DNA of 64,000 bases from Labedella phragmitis (GTDB lineage: Bacteria; Actinomycetota; Actinomycetes; Actinomycetales; Microbacteriaceae), in contig NZ_RZNB01000001.1 of NCBI RefSeq assembly GCF_004078635.1, positions 496,001 through 560,000 on the forward strand. Direction: 5' to 3'. The notes beneath the pieces are model-generated. The model was not told the origin of the DNA and made no database searches. It saw only the letters and a list, made by a program, of their open reading frames with translations. The stretch's first letter is position 1; each line of letters opens with the position of its first letter. The position numbers were made by a program, and so were the translations under genes. Positions 50,943 to 60,325 of this stretch are shown here, piece by piece.

Positions 50943-52361
50943 CTACGCCTGCGCCGGCAGGGACCGTGCCGCGATGATCTCGCGATACGCGAGCCCTGAG
51001 TCCTTCACGGTGCGCTCCTGAGTGTCGTAGTCCACGCGCACGATGCCGAAACGCTTGTGGTAGCCCCAGGCCCACTCGTAGTTGTCGAGCAGCGACCAGT
51101 AGAAGTAGCCGCGCACATCGACGCCGTCGTCGATCGTGTCGAGGATCGCGTCGAGGTGTCCGGCGAGGAACCGCGTGCGGCCTTCGTCGTGCACGGCGCC
51201 GTCGACGAGTTCGTCGTCGAACGCCGCGCCGTTCTCCGTGACCCAGATCGCCGTGCCGGCCGGGCCGGTGTACTCGCGGTCGACGTGCACCAGCAGGTCG
51301 CGCAGGAGCCAGGGCTCGATCTCCCAGCCCATCGACGTGGTCTCGAGGTCCTGCGGGTGCCAGTGCACGTTCTCCGCGGCGGGGAAGGGCGAGCGGGTGG
51401 GGCGCTCGGTCGGCGCCTGGCCACCCGTCTCGACCTCGACGGGCGTCGAGGTCACGTGCTCGCCGTGGTAGTAGTTCACACCGAGGGCGTCGATGGGGGT
51501 GGAGATGATCTCGAGGTCGCCCTCCTTCACGTAGGACTCGAAGTTGTTGCCGGCGACGTCGGCGACGACGTCCTGCGGGTACACCCCGTGGAAGATCGGC
51601 TCGAGGAAGAAGCGGTTGAACTGGCCGTCGATGCGGCGAGCGGCGTCGAGGTCGCCCTCGTTCGTCGGGTCGACGGGCTTCGCGACCGTGAGGTTGAGCG
51701 TGATCCCGATCTCGAGCGACGGGTCGGCGGCGCGGAGGGATTGCACCGCGAGGCCGTGGCCGAGCAGGAGGTGGTGGGCGGCGGCGAGGCCGTCCTCGAC
51801 GGACTGACGGCCGGGGGCGTGCGCGCCCGCGGTGTAGGAGAGGAACGACGAGCACCACGGCTCGTTGAGGGTCGTCCACACGCCGACGCGGTCGCCGAGG
51901 GCCTCGTGCACGGTCATCGCGTAGTCGCGGAACAGCTCGGACGTGTCGCGGTTGGTCCAGCCGCCGCGCTCCTCGAGCGCTTGCGGGAGATCCCAGTGGT
52001 AGAGCGTGAGCCAGGGCTTGATGCCGGCGCCGAGCAGTTCGTCGACGAGCCGCGAGTAGAAGTCGAGTCCCTTCGCGTTCGCGGGGCCGCCGTCGGGGCG
52101 GACGCGGGACCACGAGGTCGAGAAGCGGTAGGTCTGGAGCCCCAGGTCCTTCATGAGCGCGACATCGTCACGGTACCGGTGGTAGTGGTCGGTCGCCACG
52201 TCGCCGTTGTGCCCGTCGATGACCGCGCCGGGAACGCGGCTGAAGGCATCCCAGATCGAGTCGGTGCGACCGTCCTCGTGGGCGGCGCCCTCGATCTGGT
52301 ACGCCGCGGTCGCTGCACCGAAGAGGAAGTGGTCGGGGAAACGGCGGGCGTCGTCGCTCAT
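50943..52361 (-). CDS. GH1 beta-glucosidase
   Basis: This is a 472-residue family 1 glycosidase. FLFGAATAAYQIEGA is the N-terminal signature, TTLNEPWCSS holds the acid/base Glu and IWVTENGAAFDD the nucleophile Glu. There is no signal peptide, so it cleaves imported beta-glucosides such as cellobiose. It heads an operon with the LacI regulator and a small membrane protein. Confidence 0.94.
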   Translation of the reverse strand: MSDDARRFPDHFLFGAATAAYQIEGAAHEDGRTDSIWDAFSRVPGAVIDGHNGDVATDHYHRYRDDVALMKDLGLQTYRFSTSWSRVRPDGGPANAKGLDFYSRLVDELLGAGIKPWLTLYHWDLPQALEERGGWTNRDTSELFRDYAMTVHEALGDRVGVWTTLNEPWCSSFLSYTAGAHAPGRQSVEDGLAAAHHLLLGHGLAVQSLRAADPSLEIGITLNLTVAKPVDPTNEGDLDAARRIDGQFNRFFLEPIFHGVYPQDVVADVAGNNFESYVKEGDLEIISTPIDALGVNYYHGEHVTSTPVEVETGGQAPTERPTRSPFPAAENVHWHPQDLETTSMGWEIEPWLLRDLLVHVDREYTGPAGTAIWVTENGAAFDDELVDGAVHDEGRTRFLAGHLDAILDTIDDGVDVRGYFYWSLLDNYEWAWGYHKRFGIVRVDYDTQERTVKDSGLAYREIIAARSLPAQA

Positions 52362-52407
52362 GGGTGCTCCAGCGGATCGAGGGTCTTCGCAGAAGCCTAC
52401 CGTGGGA

Positions 52408-52419
52408 GAGAGCGCTCTC
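52408..52419. promoter_or_regulatory. LacI/CebR-like operator
   Basis: GAGAGCGCTCTC is a perfect 12-base palindrome 46 bases upstream of the beta-glucosidase start. Its core GAGCGCTC equals that of the CebR site TGGGAGCGCTCCCA of Streptomyces cellobiose genes. Confidence 0.7.
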
Positions 52420-52436
52420 AGGAGGCTCTCGCTGGG

Positions 52437-52517
52437 TCATGCGCTGTCGTGCATCGTGACGTGGTGGCCGTCGGGGTCGCCGAAGGTGAACGTGCGTCAG
52501 AACGGGCCGTTCAACGC
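52437..52517 (-). pseudogene. VOC/glyoxalase C-terminal fragment with nonsense codon
   Basis: The frame reads ALNGPF, TGA, then RTFTFGDPDGHHVTMHDSA and a stop. FGDPDGxxxxxHD is the end of VOC-family proteins, and PFWRTF is expected where the TGA now stands (TGG to TGA). No intact upstream part is found. The 317-base gap at 52362-52678 otherwise holds the LacI operator. Confidence 0.55.
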
Positions 52518-52678
52518 CTCGAGGCGACGACGGCCGCGGTTCCTTCGATCGAGGTCCGACGGCTCGGAGGGATGTCGTCTCCGCCGATCAGGTCGAGGCG
52601 CGTCGCATCCTCCGTGGCATGGTCGACCGGCTGCGGTCCGACGGCTGAGGGGCGGCTCGCATCCCGGAGACCTCGGCT

Positions 52679-53134
52679 CTAGTCGGAGATGAATCGGATC
52701 ACGAAGGGGACTCGGAAGACCCTTCCCTTCGAGGCGATCACGGTGCCCGTGATCGTCACGATCACGTGGACGACCGTCATGAGGCACCAGAGCGCCAGCG
52801 GGATGAGGGGGAAGAGCGTGGTCTCGCCCGACGCCGTCGTCGTACCCCCGTTGGTGAGGATCGCAGCGAAGAGGGTGGCGATCCCGAAGAAGACGACCGT
52901 GAGTACCGAGTAGGTCAGCCCCCAGTTCGCCGCATTCCGAGCGTTCGCATGAGCGATCGGCCCGCGCTTCTTATGGATGGGGTAGACGCCGGCCATGATG
53001 AGCCCCGTCATGATCTGGGCGACGACCGGGATGGGGGCGTACGCGAGGAAGCCCAGCGCCCACGCCGCTGCGCCCTTCTGGCCGGCCGGCGGCACCGGGT
53101 ACGGCTGGCGGGGCGGATCGATGGGCGTCGACAT
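52679..53134 (-). CDS. DUF4870 membrane protein
   Basis: The 151-residue protein has a short Pro-rich start and three to four membrane helices. ARNAANWGLTYSVLTVV matches the DUF4870 core (NAxxFQxxxxL-like), and GRVFRVPFVIRFI is the typical end. The function of the family is unknown. It is divergent from a MerR regulator. Confidence 0.82.
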   Translation of the reverse strand: MSTPIDPPRQPYPVPPAGQKGAAAWALGFLAYAPIPVVAQIMTGLIMAGVYPIHKKRGPIAHANARNAANWGLTYSVLTVVFFGIATLFAAILTNGGTTTASGETTLFPLIPLALWCLMTVVHVIVTITGTVIASKGRVFRVPFVIRFISD

Positions 53135-53205
53135 AGCGGCTGTCCTTCGGGTCGATCAAGCGGTGAGCTCGATTCTACGGATCGGACCTGCGGCTAGACA
53201 GCGCG

Positions 53206-53218
53206 GCTATCCGATAGC
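53206..53218. promoter_or_regulatory. MerR-operon palindrome
   Basis: GCTATC-C-GATAGC is a perfect 6-1-6 inverted repeat, followed at once by the related half GCTACGCTATCC. It ends 12 bases before the merR GTG, so the promoter and operator overlap and the mRNA may be leaderless. Confidence 0.6.
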
Positions 53219-53230
53219 TACGCTATCCAC

Positions 53231-53881
53231 GTGCGCATCTCCGAATTGAGTCGAACGACGGGCGTCAGCATCGCCTCCATCAAGTACTACATCCGCGAAG
53301 GCGTCCTCGCGCCGGGAGAGGTCGACGGGCCGAACCGCTCGACGTACGGCGACGCGCACGCCGCCCGCCTCCGGCTCGTCCGGGGACTCGTCGAGGGGGC
53401 CGGAGTGAGCATCGCCGGCGTCAAGCGGATCACCGCAGCCCTCGACGGCGGCATGCCGCTCAACGACGCGTTCGGAGTGGCGCAAGCGGCCGTGCCCCTC
53501 GCGGGAGCAACGACCTCCGAGGAGCCCTCGGAGGAGGCGGTCGAGCGCATTCTCGCCGTCGTGGAGGGCATCGGTCGGTTCCACCCGGCGATCCCGATCG
53601 CCGCTCGAGCACTCGACACGTTCGCCGTCGTGGGGGAACCTCTCAGCGAGAAGTGGCTCGCGCGCTACGCCGAAGCGGCAGCCATCGTCGCGCGAGCGGA
53701 CTTCGACGAGCTCGAGGAACGATCGGATCCCGCCGCTCAAGCCCGCATCGCCGCCGTGGGCACAGCTCTCGGTGACGTGGTCTTCCAGTCGCTGCGCCGT
53801 ATCGCGCACGCGACCGAGGGGGAGCGCCGTTTCCCCTCGCCACCCGCATCGCCGTCGTCAGACCAGGAGACCTCGTCATGA
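53231..53881 (+). CDS. MerR-family regulator
   Basis: The GTG at 53231 gives 216 residues. The DNA-binding part (RISELSRTTGVSIASIKYYI, REGVLAPG) is at the N-terminus. The C-terminal 130 residues are an uncommon helical ligand domain for MerR proteins. It overlaps the next gene by ATGA and should control the two membrane genes downstream. Confidence 0.88.
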   Translation: MRISELSRTTGVSIASIKYYIREGVLAPGEVDGPNRSTYGDAHAARLRLVRGLVEGAGVSIAGVKRITAALDGGMPLNDAFGVAQAAVPLAGATTSEEPSEEAVERILAVVEGIGRFHPAIPIAARALDTFAVVGEPLSEKWLARYAEAAAIVARADFDELEERSDPAAQARIAAVGTALGDVVFQSLRRIAHATEGERRFPSPPASPSSDQETSS

Positions 53882-54927
53882 TCAGCACCCCACCGCCCAC
53901 CCGCCCCCCGACGATGCCCCGCCCGGCGGGCCGCCTGCACCGTCCGCTCCTCGTGCTCGCGATCCTGTCCGCCGTGGGCGTCGCCGTCTGCATCGTTGCG
54001 CTGCTCCTCGATCCGCGCGAGATCCTCGGACAGCCCGCTTGGGCGAAGCCGCTCAAGTTCTCGGTCTCGCTCTCCGTCTACTCCGTGACGCTCGCGTGGA
54101 TGATCGGACTCGCGACACGTCGCCGTCGGCTCCTCTCCGTGCTCGGGAGTGTGGTCGTCGTCGCCCTCGTGCTCGAGATGATCGTCATCGTGGGGGCCGT
54201 CGTCACGAACACGACGAGCCACTTCAACGTCTCGTCGCCCGTCGCCGCCCTCGTGTGGACGCTCATGGCGGTGTCGATCGTCGTCGTGTGGCTCGTGACC
54301 GTCGTGGTCGCCGTGGTGCTCTTCCGATCGCCCCTCGGCGACCGGGCACGAGCCCTCGCGATCCGGTCCGGCCTCGTGATCGGCCTCGTCGGCATGGCGC
54401 TCGCGTTCCTCATGACCGGTCCGACCGCTGCGCAGCTGAACGACTACCGGGGGATCGCGGGAGCGCATGCCGTCGGCGTGGCAGACGGCGGGGCCGGATT
54501 GCCCCTGCTGGGGTGGAGCACCGAGGGAGGCGATCTGCGTATCCCGCACTTCGTCGGGATGCACGCCCTGCAGGTGCTCCCGCTCCTCGTGATCGCGCTC
54601 GAGCTGCTCGCGCGGCGCGTGGCCATGCTGCGGAGCGAGACCGTGCGGTACCGCCTCGTCCTCGTCGGAGCTGTGGGCTTCGCGGGAACGGTCGGCCTCG
54701 TGCTCTGGCAGGCGCTGCGCGGCCAGTCGATCGTCGCACCCGACGCGGCGACGGTCACCGCGGGGGCGGCGCTCGTGGTCGTGGTCGTCGCCGGAGCGGT
54801 CGTCGCGATCGTTCGGGGAGGTGTCGATGGTCGCTCGACCACCGCTCCGGAGCGCGCAGTGCCCGCTTCCGCGGCTGCGAGCGGTGGCGCTACCGCCGCC
54901 CCGACGGCATCGGAGGAGGGACGATGA
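53878..54927 (+). CDS. Multi-pass membrane protein of the MerR operon
   Basis: The 349-residue protein has about eight membrane helices. WAKPLKFSVSLSVYSVTLAW and FVGMHALQVLPLL are its most conserved-looking segments, with polar and His residues within helices. The C-terminal 40 residues are Ala/Thr-rich and disordered. The family has no known function. Starts overlap on both sides. Confidence 0.82.
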   Translation: MISTPPPTRPPTMPRPAGRLHRPLLVLAILSAVGVAVCIVALLLDPREILGQPAWAKPLKFSVSLSVYSVTLAWMIGLATRRRRLLSVLGSVVVVALVLEMIVIVGAVVTNTTSHFNVSSPVAALVWTLMAVSIVVVWLVTVVVAVVLFRSPLGDRARALAIRSGLVIGLVGMALAFLMTGPTAAQLNDYRGIAGAHAVGVADGGAGLPLLGWSTEGGDLRIPHFVGMHALQVLPLLVIALELLARRVAMLRSETVRYRLVLVGAVGFAGTVGLVLWQALRGQSIVAPDAATVTAGAALVVVVVAGAVVAIVRGGVDGRSTTAPERAVPASAAASGGATAAPTASEEGR

Positions 54928-55304
54928 GCGCCCGGACATCACCGGCTGCGGCCGCGGCATCCACGCGACGCTGGACGCCGCGAGCAGTTCTCTACCTCGT
55001 CCTCGCGGGGGTGGGGTTCGTCGGGACGTGGACGTACAACGTCATCGCGATCCTCGAGAGCCGCGATTATCTCGGTGACTGGTTCGGGAGCGGTCCATCG
55101 GTGTCATCGCTCACGACGGATCTGCTCGTCGTCGCGGTGGCAGCGGTCGTCTTCATGATCGTCGAAGGGCGTCGGCTCCGGATGCGCCGCGTCTGGCTCT
55201 ATCTGCTGGCGATTCCGTTCGTCGCGCTCGCGTTCGCGCTCCCCCTCTTCCTGGCCTTCCGGGAGCGTGCCCTTCACGGCGACGTGGGCGATGCGACGGC
55301 GTGA
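54924..55304 (+). CDS. DUF2834-like membrane protein
   Basis: This is a 126-residue protein with three helices. YLVLAGVGFVGTWTYNVIA near the start and RRVWLYLLAIPFVALAFALP LFL-type sequence near the end fit DUF2834. The ATG overlaps the previous stop. It is the third gene of the merR operon. Confidence 0.8.
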   Translation: MSARTSPAAAAASTRRWTPRAVLYLVLAGVGFVGTWTYNVIAILESRDYLGDWFGSGPSVSSLTTDLLVVAVAAVVFMIVEGRRLRMRRVWLYLLAIPFVALAFALPLFLAFRERALHGDVGDATA

Positions 55305-55412
55305 GACGGCCGAGGGGGTCGGCGCGTTCCACACGAACGGGACGGCGTCCGGCAGCTCATCGGCCGATCCCCGTACCATGGAGTGACCCCCGCACCACAA
55401 GGAAGCATCGTC

Positions 55413-56303
55413 GTGACAGCATCTGCGCCCTCCGTCCGTCGTCGAGCGACCGCTCTTCTGGCGGGCGCCGTCGTCGCCGCCACGTGCCTGCTGAGCGGAT
55501 GCGCCGGCGACCCGGCGGCGGCAGCGGCTGTCCCGTCGTTCGATCCCGTCGACATGTCGGTGAGCGTCGTCGGCGACGTCGACGCCCCCGAGGGGCCCGT
55601 CAGCGGTGGCGGCGAGATCGCGATCACGGGACTCGGCCTCGAGGGCGTCACCCGGGTGCTCGTCGGGGGAGCGCCGGCGTCGTCCCTCACTGTCGTCGAC
55701 GACACGCGCGTCACGGCGGCCGTGCCGCGCTCGTCCGACTTCCAGCCGAAGACCGTCGAGATCCAGGTGTTCGCGGGCGAGGAGCAGCTCCCGTCGCTGT
55801 GGCAGAACACGTACACCTACGCCACTCTCACGCCCGTCGACAAGCAGCTCGGCTATGCGCTCACGCACTGGCAGGACTACAACCCCGAGTTCGGCGACTA
55901 CAACCCGAGCGGCGGTGACTGCGCCAACTTCGTCTCGCAGACCCTCCTCGCGCGCGGGTGGAAGATGAACGACACCTGGTCGAACCGCAACGCGCAGGGC
56001 ACGAAGACGTGGGTCTACGCGCCCTCGCTCGAGGACTGGCTCGCGAGCGACTCGGGACCGAACCTCACGCGACTCGACGACTCCCAGCGCGACCAGCTGA
56101 AGCTCGGCGACATCGCCTTCTTCGACTGGAACGGCAACGGGAATCCCGACCACGTCATGATCGTCTCCGACATCGTGCAGGGAGAGAACGGACTCCAGAT
56201 CAAGGTCGCCGGGCACAACGAGAACCGCGACTTCCGCGACATCGACGAGGCGATCACGATCGACCACCCGAATTCGACGGTCTGGTACTACCAGGTCCCC
56301 TAA
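55413..56303 (+). CDS. Secreted amidase-like protein (Amidase_6 type)
   Basis: The GTG at 55413 with AAGGA upstream gives 296 residues; GTG 55383 is an alternative. The signal ends in LLSGC (lipobox). Residues 45-130 look like an IPT/TIG beta domain (VSGGGEIAITGLGLEGVTRV). The C-terminal domain starts with DYNPSGGDCANFVSQTLLA, holding the catalytic Cys of the putative amidase family, and HVMIVSDI supplies the His. It probably trims peptidoglycan or a related amide. Confidence 0.85.
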   Translation: MTASAPSVRRRATALLAGAVVAATCLLSGCAGDPAAAAAVPSFDPVDMSVSVVGDVDAPEGPVSGGGEIAITGLGLEGVTRVLVGGAPASSLTVVDDTRVTAAVPRSSDFQPKTVEIQVFAGEEQLPSLWQNTYTYATLTPVDKQLGYALTHWQDYNPEFGDYNPSGGDCANFVSQTLLARGWKMNDTWSNRNAQGTKTWVYAPSLEDWLASDSGPNLTRLDDSQRDQLKLGDIAFFDWNGNGNPDHVMIVSDIVQGENGLQIKVAGHNENRDFRDIDEAITIDHPNSTVWYYQVP

Positions 56304-56312
56304 CCCCCGGGG

Positions 56313-56364
56313 CATCAATTTGGCGATGGTGCGCGTAACTACGTGCACCATCGCCAAATTGATG
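56313..56364. terminator. Perfect 20-bp bidirectional terminator hairpin
   Basis: CATCAATTTGGCGATGGTGC (56313-56332) and its exact reverse complement (56345-56364) enclose a 12-base loop. It lies between the converging amidase and phosphoglucomutase genes, within 10 bases of both stops, and must serve both. Confidence 0.85.
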
Positions 56365-56373
56365 GGGGAGGGG

Positions 56374-57990
56374 TCAGGCGATCGCGGCGTCGACGATCTG
56401 CTTGGCCTCGGCCTGCACCTGACGGAGGTGCTCGGCGCCCTTGAACGACTCCGCGTAGATCTTGTAGACGTCCTCGGTACCGGAGGGGCGGGCGGCGAAC
56501 CAGGCGTTCTCCGTCACGACCTTGAGGCCGCCGACCGCTGCGCCGTTGCCGGGAGCGGCGGAGAGCTTCGCGATGATGGGTTCGCCGGCCAGTTCCGTCG
56601 CGGTGATCGCGTCGCCGTCGAGCTTGCCGAGCTTGGCCTTCTGCTCCTTCGACGCGGCGGCGTCGACGCGCTCATAGGCGGGCGAGCCGAAGCGCTCCGT
56701 GAGCTCCGCGTACAGCTGCGACGGAGTCTTGCCGGTCTTGGCCGTGATCTCCGAGGCCAGCAGGCACAGCAGGATGCCGTCCTTGTCGGTCGTCCACGCC
56801 GTTCCGTCGAAGCGGAGGAAGCTCGCTCCAGCGCTCTCCTCGCCACCGAAGCCGACGGACCCGTCGATGAGGCCGGGGACGAACCACTTGAAGCCGACGG
56901 GGACCTCCCAGAGCCGACGTCCGAGCGACTCGGCGACCCGGTCGATCATGCTCGACGACACGAGGGTCTTGCCGATCGCCGCGTCGTCCTTCCACCCGGG
57001 GCGGTTGGCGTAGAGGTATTCGATCGCGACGGCGAGGTAGTGGTTCGGGTTCATGAGGCCGCCGTCGGGGGTGACGATGCCATGCCGGTCGGCATCCGCG
57101 TCGTTGCCCGTGAGGATGTCGTACTCCGACCGGTGCTCGAGCACCGACGCCATCGCGTTCGCGGAGGACGGGTCCATGCGGATCTTGCCGTCCCAGTCGA
57201 GCGTCATGAAGCGCCAGGTCGGGTCGACGTCGGGGTTCACGACGGTGAGATCGAGACCGTATGTGTCCGCGATGGCCTGCCAGTAGTGCACGCTCGCGCC
57301 GCCGAGGGGGTCGGCGCCGATGTGGAGACCGGCCTGCTTGATGACGTCGAAATCGATGATGTTCGCGAGATCGTCGACGTAGGCCTTCCGGAAGTCGTAG
57401 GTCTCCACAGCGGACGGCTCGGCGAGCTTCACGTCGCGCAGCCCGTCGGCGATGAGCTCGTTCGCGCGGTTCGCAATCCACGACGTCGCGTCCGAGTCGG
57501 CCGGGCCGCCGTGCGGCGGGTTGTACTTGAAGCCGCCGTCGGCGGGAGGGTTGTGGCTCGGCGTCACGACGATGCCGTCGGCCTCGTCGTCGTTGCCCGC
57601 GTTGTTGTAGGTGATGATGGCGAGGCTGAGAGCCGGGGTGGGAACGAAGTCGTCGTACTGGTCGGTGAGGACGCGCACGTCGTTGCCGACGAGGACCTCG
57701 AGGGCCGTCGTGAGCGCTGGGCGGCTGAGGGCGTGCGTGTCCGCGCCGATGAAGAGCGGCCCCGTGATGCCCTGCGCTGCGCGATACTCCACGATCGCCT
57801 GCGTCGTCGCCGCGATGTGGTCCTCGTTGAAGGACGTGGAGAGGGAAGAGCCGCGGTGCCCGCTCGTGCCGAAGACCACGCGCTGCTCGGGCACGGAGAC
57901 GTCGGGTTTGAGGGCGTAGTAGGCCTCGTGGAGAGCGTCGAGGTCGACGAGGTCTGATTCGGTCGCGGGTGTTCCGGCACGGTCGGTCAT
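56374..57990 (-). CDS. pgm: Phosphoglucomutase, alpha-D-glucose phosphate-specific
   Basis: This 538-residue enzyme interconverts glucose 1- and 6-phosphate. [11 protein letters not shown] has the phosphorylated Ser, [10 protein letters not shown] the metal loop, [14 protein letters not shown] the sugar loop and [12 protein letters not shown] the phosphate loop. The ATG at 57990 is used; the frame stays open far upstream without homology. Confidence 0.94.
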   Translation of the reverse strand: MTDRAGTPATESDLVDLDALHEAYYALKPDVSVPEQRVVFGTSGHRGSSLSTSFNEDHIAATTQAIVEYRAAQGITGPLFIGADTHALSRPALTTALEVLVGNDVRVLTDQYDDFVPTPALSLAIITYNNAGNDDEADGIVVTPSHNPPADGGFKYNPPHGGPADSDATSWIANRANELIADGLRDVKLAEPSAVETYDFRKAYVDDLANIIDFDVIKQAGLHIGADPLGGASVHYWQAIADTYGLDLTVVNPDVDPTWRFMTLDWDGKIRMDPSSANAMASVLEHRSEYDILTGNDADADRHGIVTPDGGLMNPNHYLAVAIEYLYANRPGWKDDAAIGKTLVSSSMIDRVAESLGRRLWEVPVGFKWFVPGLIDGSVGFGGEESAGASFLRFDGTAWTTDKDGILLCLLASEITAKTGKTPSQLYAELTERFGSPAYERVDAAASKEQKAKLGKLDGDAITATELAGEPIIAKLSAAPGNGAAVGGLKVVTENAWFAARPSGTEDVYKIYAESFKGAEHLRQVQAEAKQIVDAAIA

Positions 57991-58074
57991 GGGGTCATTC
58001 TGGCAGGGCGGAGCGCGGAGCAACCAGTGCTTGCCCTCGACGCTCGTGAGGGCCACTCGTTCCAGATCGGCGTC

Positions 58075-58935
58075 GTGCGCCGGTGCACCGTGCTCCGACT
58101 CTCCGCTTTCGCGGCCGATCCCACGGGCGGCAATCCTGCCGGAGTCGTGCTCGACGCCGAATCGCTCGGTGACGCCGACATGCAGGCAATCGCCGCCGAG
58201 GTCGGTTACGCGGAGACGGCGTTCGTGATCGGATCGGGCGTGTCGAGCGAGGGGAGCAGGCACCGCATCCGGTACTTCTCGCCGATCGCCGAGGTCCCCT
58301 TCTGCGGACACGCGACCGTCGCGACGGCCGTCGCTCTCGCCGAACGCGACGGGACGGGCGCGATCGCTTTCGACACCCCTGTCGGCGAGGTGCTCATCGA
58401 GACGCGGGAGCGGGACGGCGCCGTCTGGGCGTCCTTCACGAGCGTGGCTCCGTGGGTCGGGCCCATCGAGGTGGACGTGCTCGACAGGTTGCTGCGGCTC
58501 CTCGGAGTCGACCGGTCGGACCTGCGATCGGACCTGCCGCCGCGCGTCGCGTTCGCCGGTAACCGCCATCCGGTCCTGGTGTTCGCGGACGCCGCGACCT
58601 TCGACGGTTTCGTCTTCGACCCGACCTCGGTGCGGGAGCTGATGGACGAGCAGGGGTGGTCGGGAACCGTCACGACCGCCGTCGAGCTCGAGCGCGGAAC
58701 GTTCGAGACGCGCAACCTCTTCCCCGTCGGGGCCATCACTGAGGATCCCGCCACGGGGTCGGCGGCCGCGGCGCTCGGCGCCTACGTCCGCGAATTCGGC
58801 GCGATCGAGGTTCCCGGTCGGCTCGTCGTGCACCAGGGCCGGCACGTCGCGCGAGCGAGTGTGCTGCTCGTCGACGTCCCCGTCGACGGCGGACTCGTCG
58901 TCACGGGTTCGGCTTCGACGATCCCCTCGGACTGA
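58075..58935 (+). CDS. PhzF-family isomerase/epimerase
   Basis: The GTG at 58075 places the family start [20 protein letters not shown] near the N-terminus, giving 286 residues; TTG 58027 is less likely. The catalytic Glu is in GYAETAFV, and [13 protein letters not shown] and [14 protein letters not shown] are the second-half signatures. PhzF-like proteins act on varied small molecules; the substrate here is unknown. Confidence 0.88.
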   Translation: MRRCTVLRLSAFAADPTGGNPAGVVLDAESLGDADMQAIAAEVGYAETAFVIGSGVSSEGSRHRIRYFSPIAEVPFCGHATVATAVALAERDGTGAIAFDTPVGEVLIETRERDGAVWASFTSVAPWVGPIEVDVLDRLLRLLGVDRSDLRSDLPPRVAFAGNRHPVLVFADAATFDGFVFDPTSVRELMDEQGWSGTVTTAVELERGTFETRNLFPVGAITEDPATGSAAAALGAYVREFGAIEVPGRLVVHQGRHVARASVLLVDVPVDGGLVVTGSASTIPSD

Positions 58936-58996
58936 AACCCCGCACCGTTCGCGAGCATCTCGCACCTCGCGACTTCCACCGCCGCCCGCTGACCCG

Positions 58997-59048
58997 CCTG
59001 AATATCCCTTCCGTGCCCGAAATCGCGTGCCCAAAGGGGATATTCAGG
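58997..59048. terminator. 12-bp hairpin between convergent genes
   Basis: CCTGAATATCCC (58997-59008) and GGGATATTCAGG (59037-59048) form a perfect stem with a 28-base loop. It lies between the PhzF and SGNH gene stops, 12 bases from the latter. Confidence 0.7.
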
Positions 59049-59059
59049 GGGGAGAGGGG

Positions 59060-59772
59060 TCAGAGGGGTGGGCTGAAGGCGGCGAGGGCCGCGTCCATCT
59101 CCTCGGCCATGTGGGCGTAGCCCGTGTCGTTCGGGTGGAGGCCGTCGGAGGCCATCCAGGTGTCCGCCGAACCCGCATAGTGACCGTCGAGCCAGCGGCT
59201 CGCGCCGGGGACGTAGTCGGCACCGATCTCCTCGGCGGCCGCCTCGACCCACCCGATGATCGTCTCCACGGACTCCGGCCGATCGTCGGTGTACCAGAAC
59301 GGCTCGACGACGACGAAGCGCGCGTCGGGAATGGCGTCGTGCAGGCGGGTGAGATCCGCCGTGATCTGCTCCCGGATGCGATCGGCCCGAGACGAGTAAC
59401 TGAAGTTGTCGTTGAGCCCCATCGTGACGAAGACGATGTCGGGATCCGCGCCGATGACGATGTCGGGCAGGTCGCCGCTGCCCTCCCCGTACGTGCTGCG
59501 GTTGTTGACGAATCCGAGCCCGTTGACGCTCGGGTTGACCTCGCGCCAGCCGCGCTCCGCGCTCACGATGCTCGACCAGCGCTTCGACGGAGCGCTCGCG
59601 CCGGTGCCGAGCGTGTACGAGTCGCCGTAGAACGCGACGACAGGGCCGTCGCCCTCCGGGACCTCGGCGGCGTCGACCCGCACGCCACGAGCGACCCTCC
59701 GAGCGCGAGAGCGCCGACGGCCGCGATGGCGCGGCGGAATCGGGACGGTGGGCGCATACCTGATCGTGCCAT
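59060..59772 (-). pseudogene. SGNH/GDSL hydrolase lipoprotein with frameshift after the lipobox
   Basis: The body (from GTG 59683, 207 residues) is an SGNH esterase: FYGDSYTLG (catalytic Ser), GLNDNFSYS and DGLHPNDTGYAHM (Asp and His). In the next frame, from ATG 59772, is a fitting lipoprotein signal: FRRAIAAVGALALGGSLVAC. The two are out of register by one base near 59685, right after the lipobox Cys. One base may be missing (real mutation or sequencing error); otherwise only an unexported short form would be made. Confidence 0.75.
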
Positions 59773-59806
59773 GCGCTCCGTTCGGAACGCGCGCTCGTGG
59801 CGGATG

Positions 59807-60325
59807 TCAGGTCCCCAGGACGTCCTCTGCGAAGAGGAGATACGAGTCCTCGCCGTCCTGGAGATGAACGGAATCGGCACCGTACACGGTGTAGGCGATC
59901 TGGACGAGCCGCGCGGGAGAGGTGATCCCGAGATGTCGCGCGAGGATGCGCAGATCGTCGATGTCCTGAGGAGCGCCTCGTGCCATCTTCATTGCGATGA
60001 GTTCTTCCGGCTCAGCCGCATAGACGTGGAAGGAATCGTCCGCCGATTCCGCGAGGCCACGCGCCATGAACGGTCGTGCAGCCGAGTTCAACCAGTCGGG
60101 CCGAAGCGCATAGTCCTGCGCCATCGCATCGGCGACGATGAGGACGTCCGAGACAGGTTCGAACAGGGCATCGACGTCTGCTGTCGGCCGGACCTCGTCG
60201 TCGTCGGGGTAGAGCTTCGCGAGGGCGGCGCCGCCGACGATCTTCATTGAGCCGACAACACCCCGATTGCGCAAACGACTCTCGAGATCGGACATCAGTC
60301 GATTGAGCAGATCGCGATCATGCAC
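59807..60325 (-). CDS. Nucleotidyltransferase-fold toxin candidate (DUF6036/AbiEii-like)
   Basis: The GTG at 60325 overlaps the XRE gene by eight bases and gives 172 residues. SMKIVGGAALAKLYPDD followed by RPTADVDALFE is a minimal nucleotidyltransferase active site (GG and a DxD pair). AAEPEELIAMKMARG contains the Lys motif seen in AbiEii-like proteins. With the HTH partner, this fits a toxin that adds nucleotides to tRNA or another target; the target is inferred only. Confidence 0.75.
   Translation of the reverse strand: MHDRDLLNRLMSDLESRLRNRGVVGSMKIVGGAALAKLYPDDDEVRPTADVDALFEPVSDVLIVADAMAQDYALRPDWLNSAARPFMARGLAESADDSFHVYAAEPEELIAMKMARGAPQDIDDLRILARHLGITSPARLVQIAYTVYGADSVHLQDGEDSYLLFAEDVLGT

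Noticed and set aside
52571-52647. Plus-strand frame ending VEARRILRGMVDRLRSDG
   Set aside because: Possibly the tail of a lost gene, but there is no start, no domain and no neighbour support.
53737-54960. A 407-codon minus-strand open frame rich in His, Asp and Glu
   Set aside because: It is antisense to the hydrophobic MerR-operon membrane protein; Val and Leu codons read backwards give His, Asp and Glu.
56374-59034. An 886-residue form of phosphoglucomutase
   Set aside because: The additional N-terminal part is antisense to the PhzF gene; the enzyme is complete from 57990.
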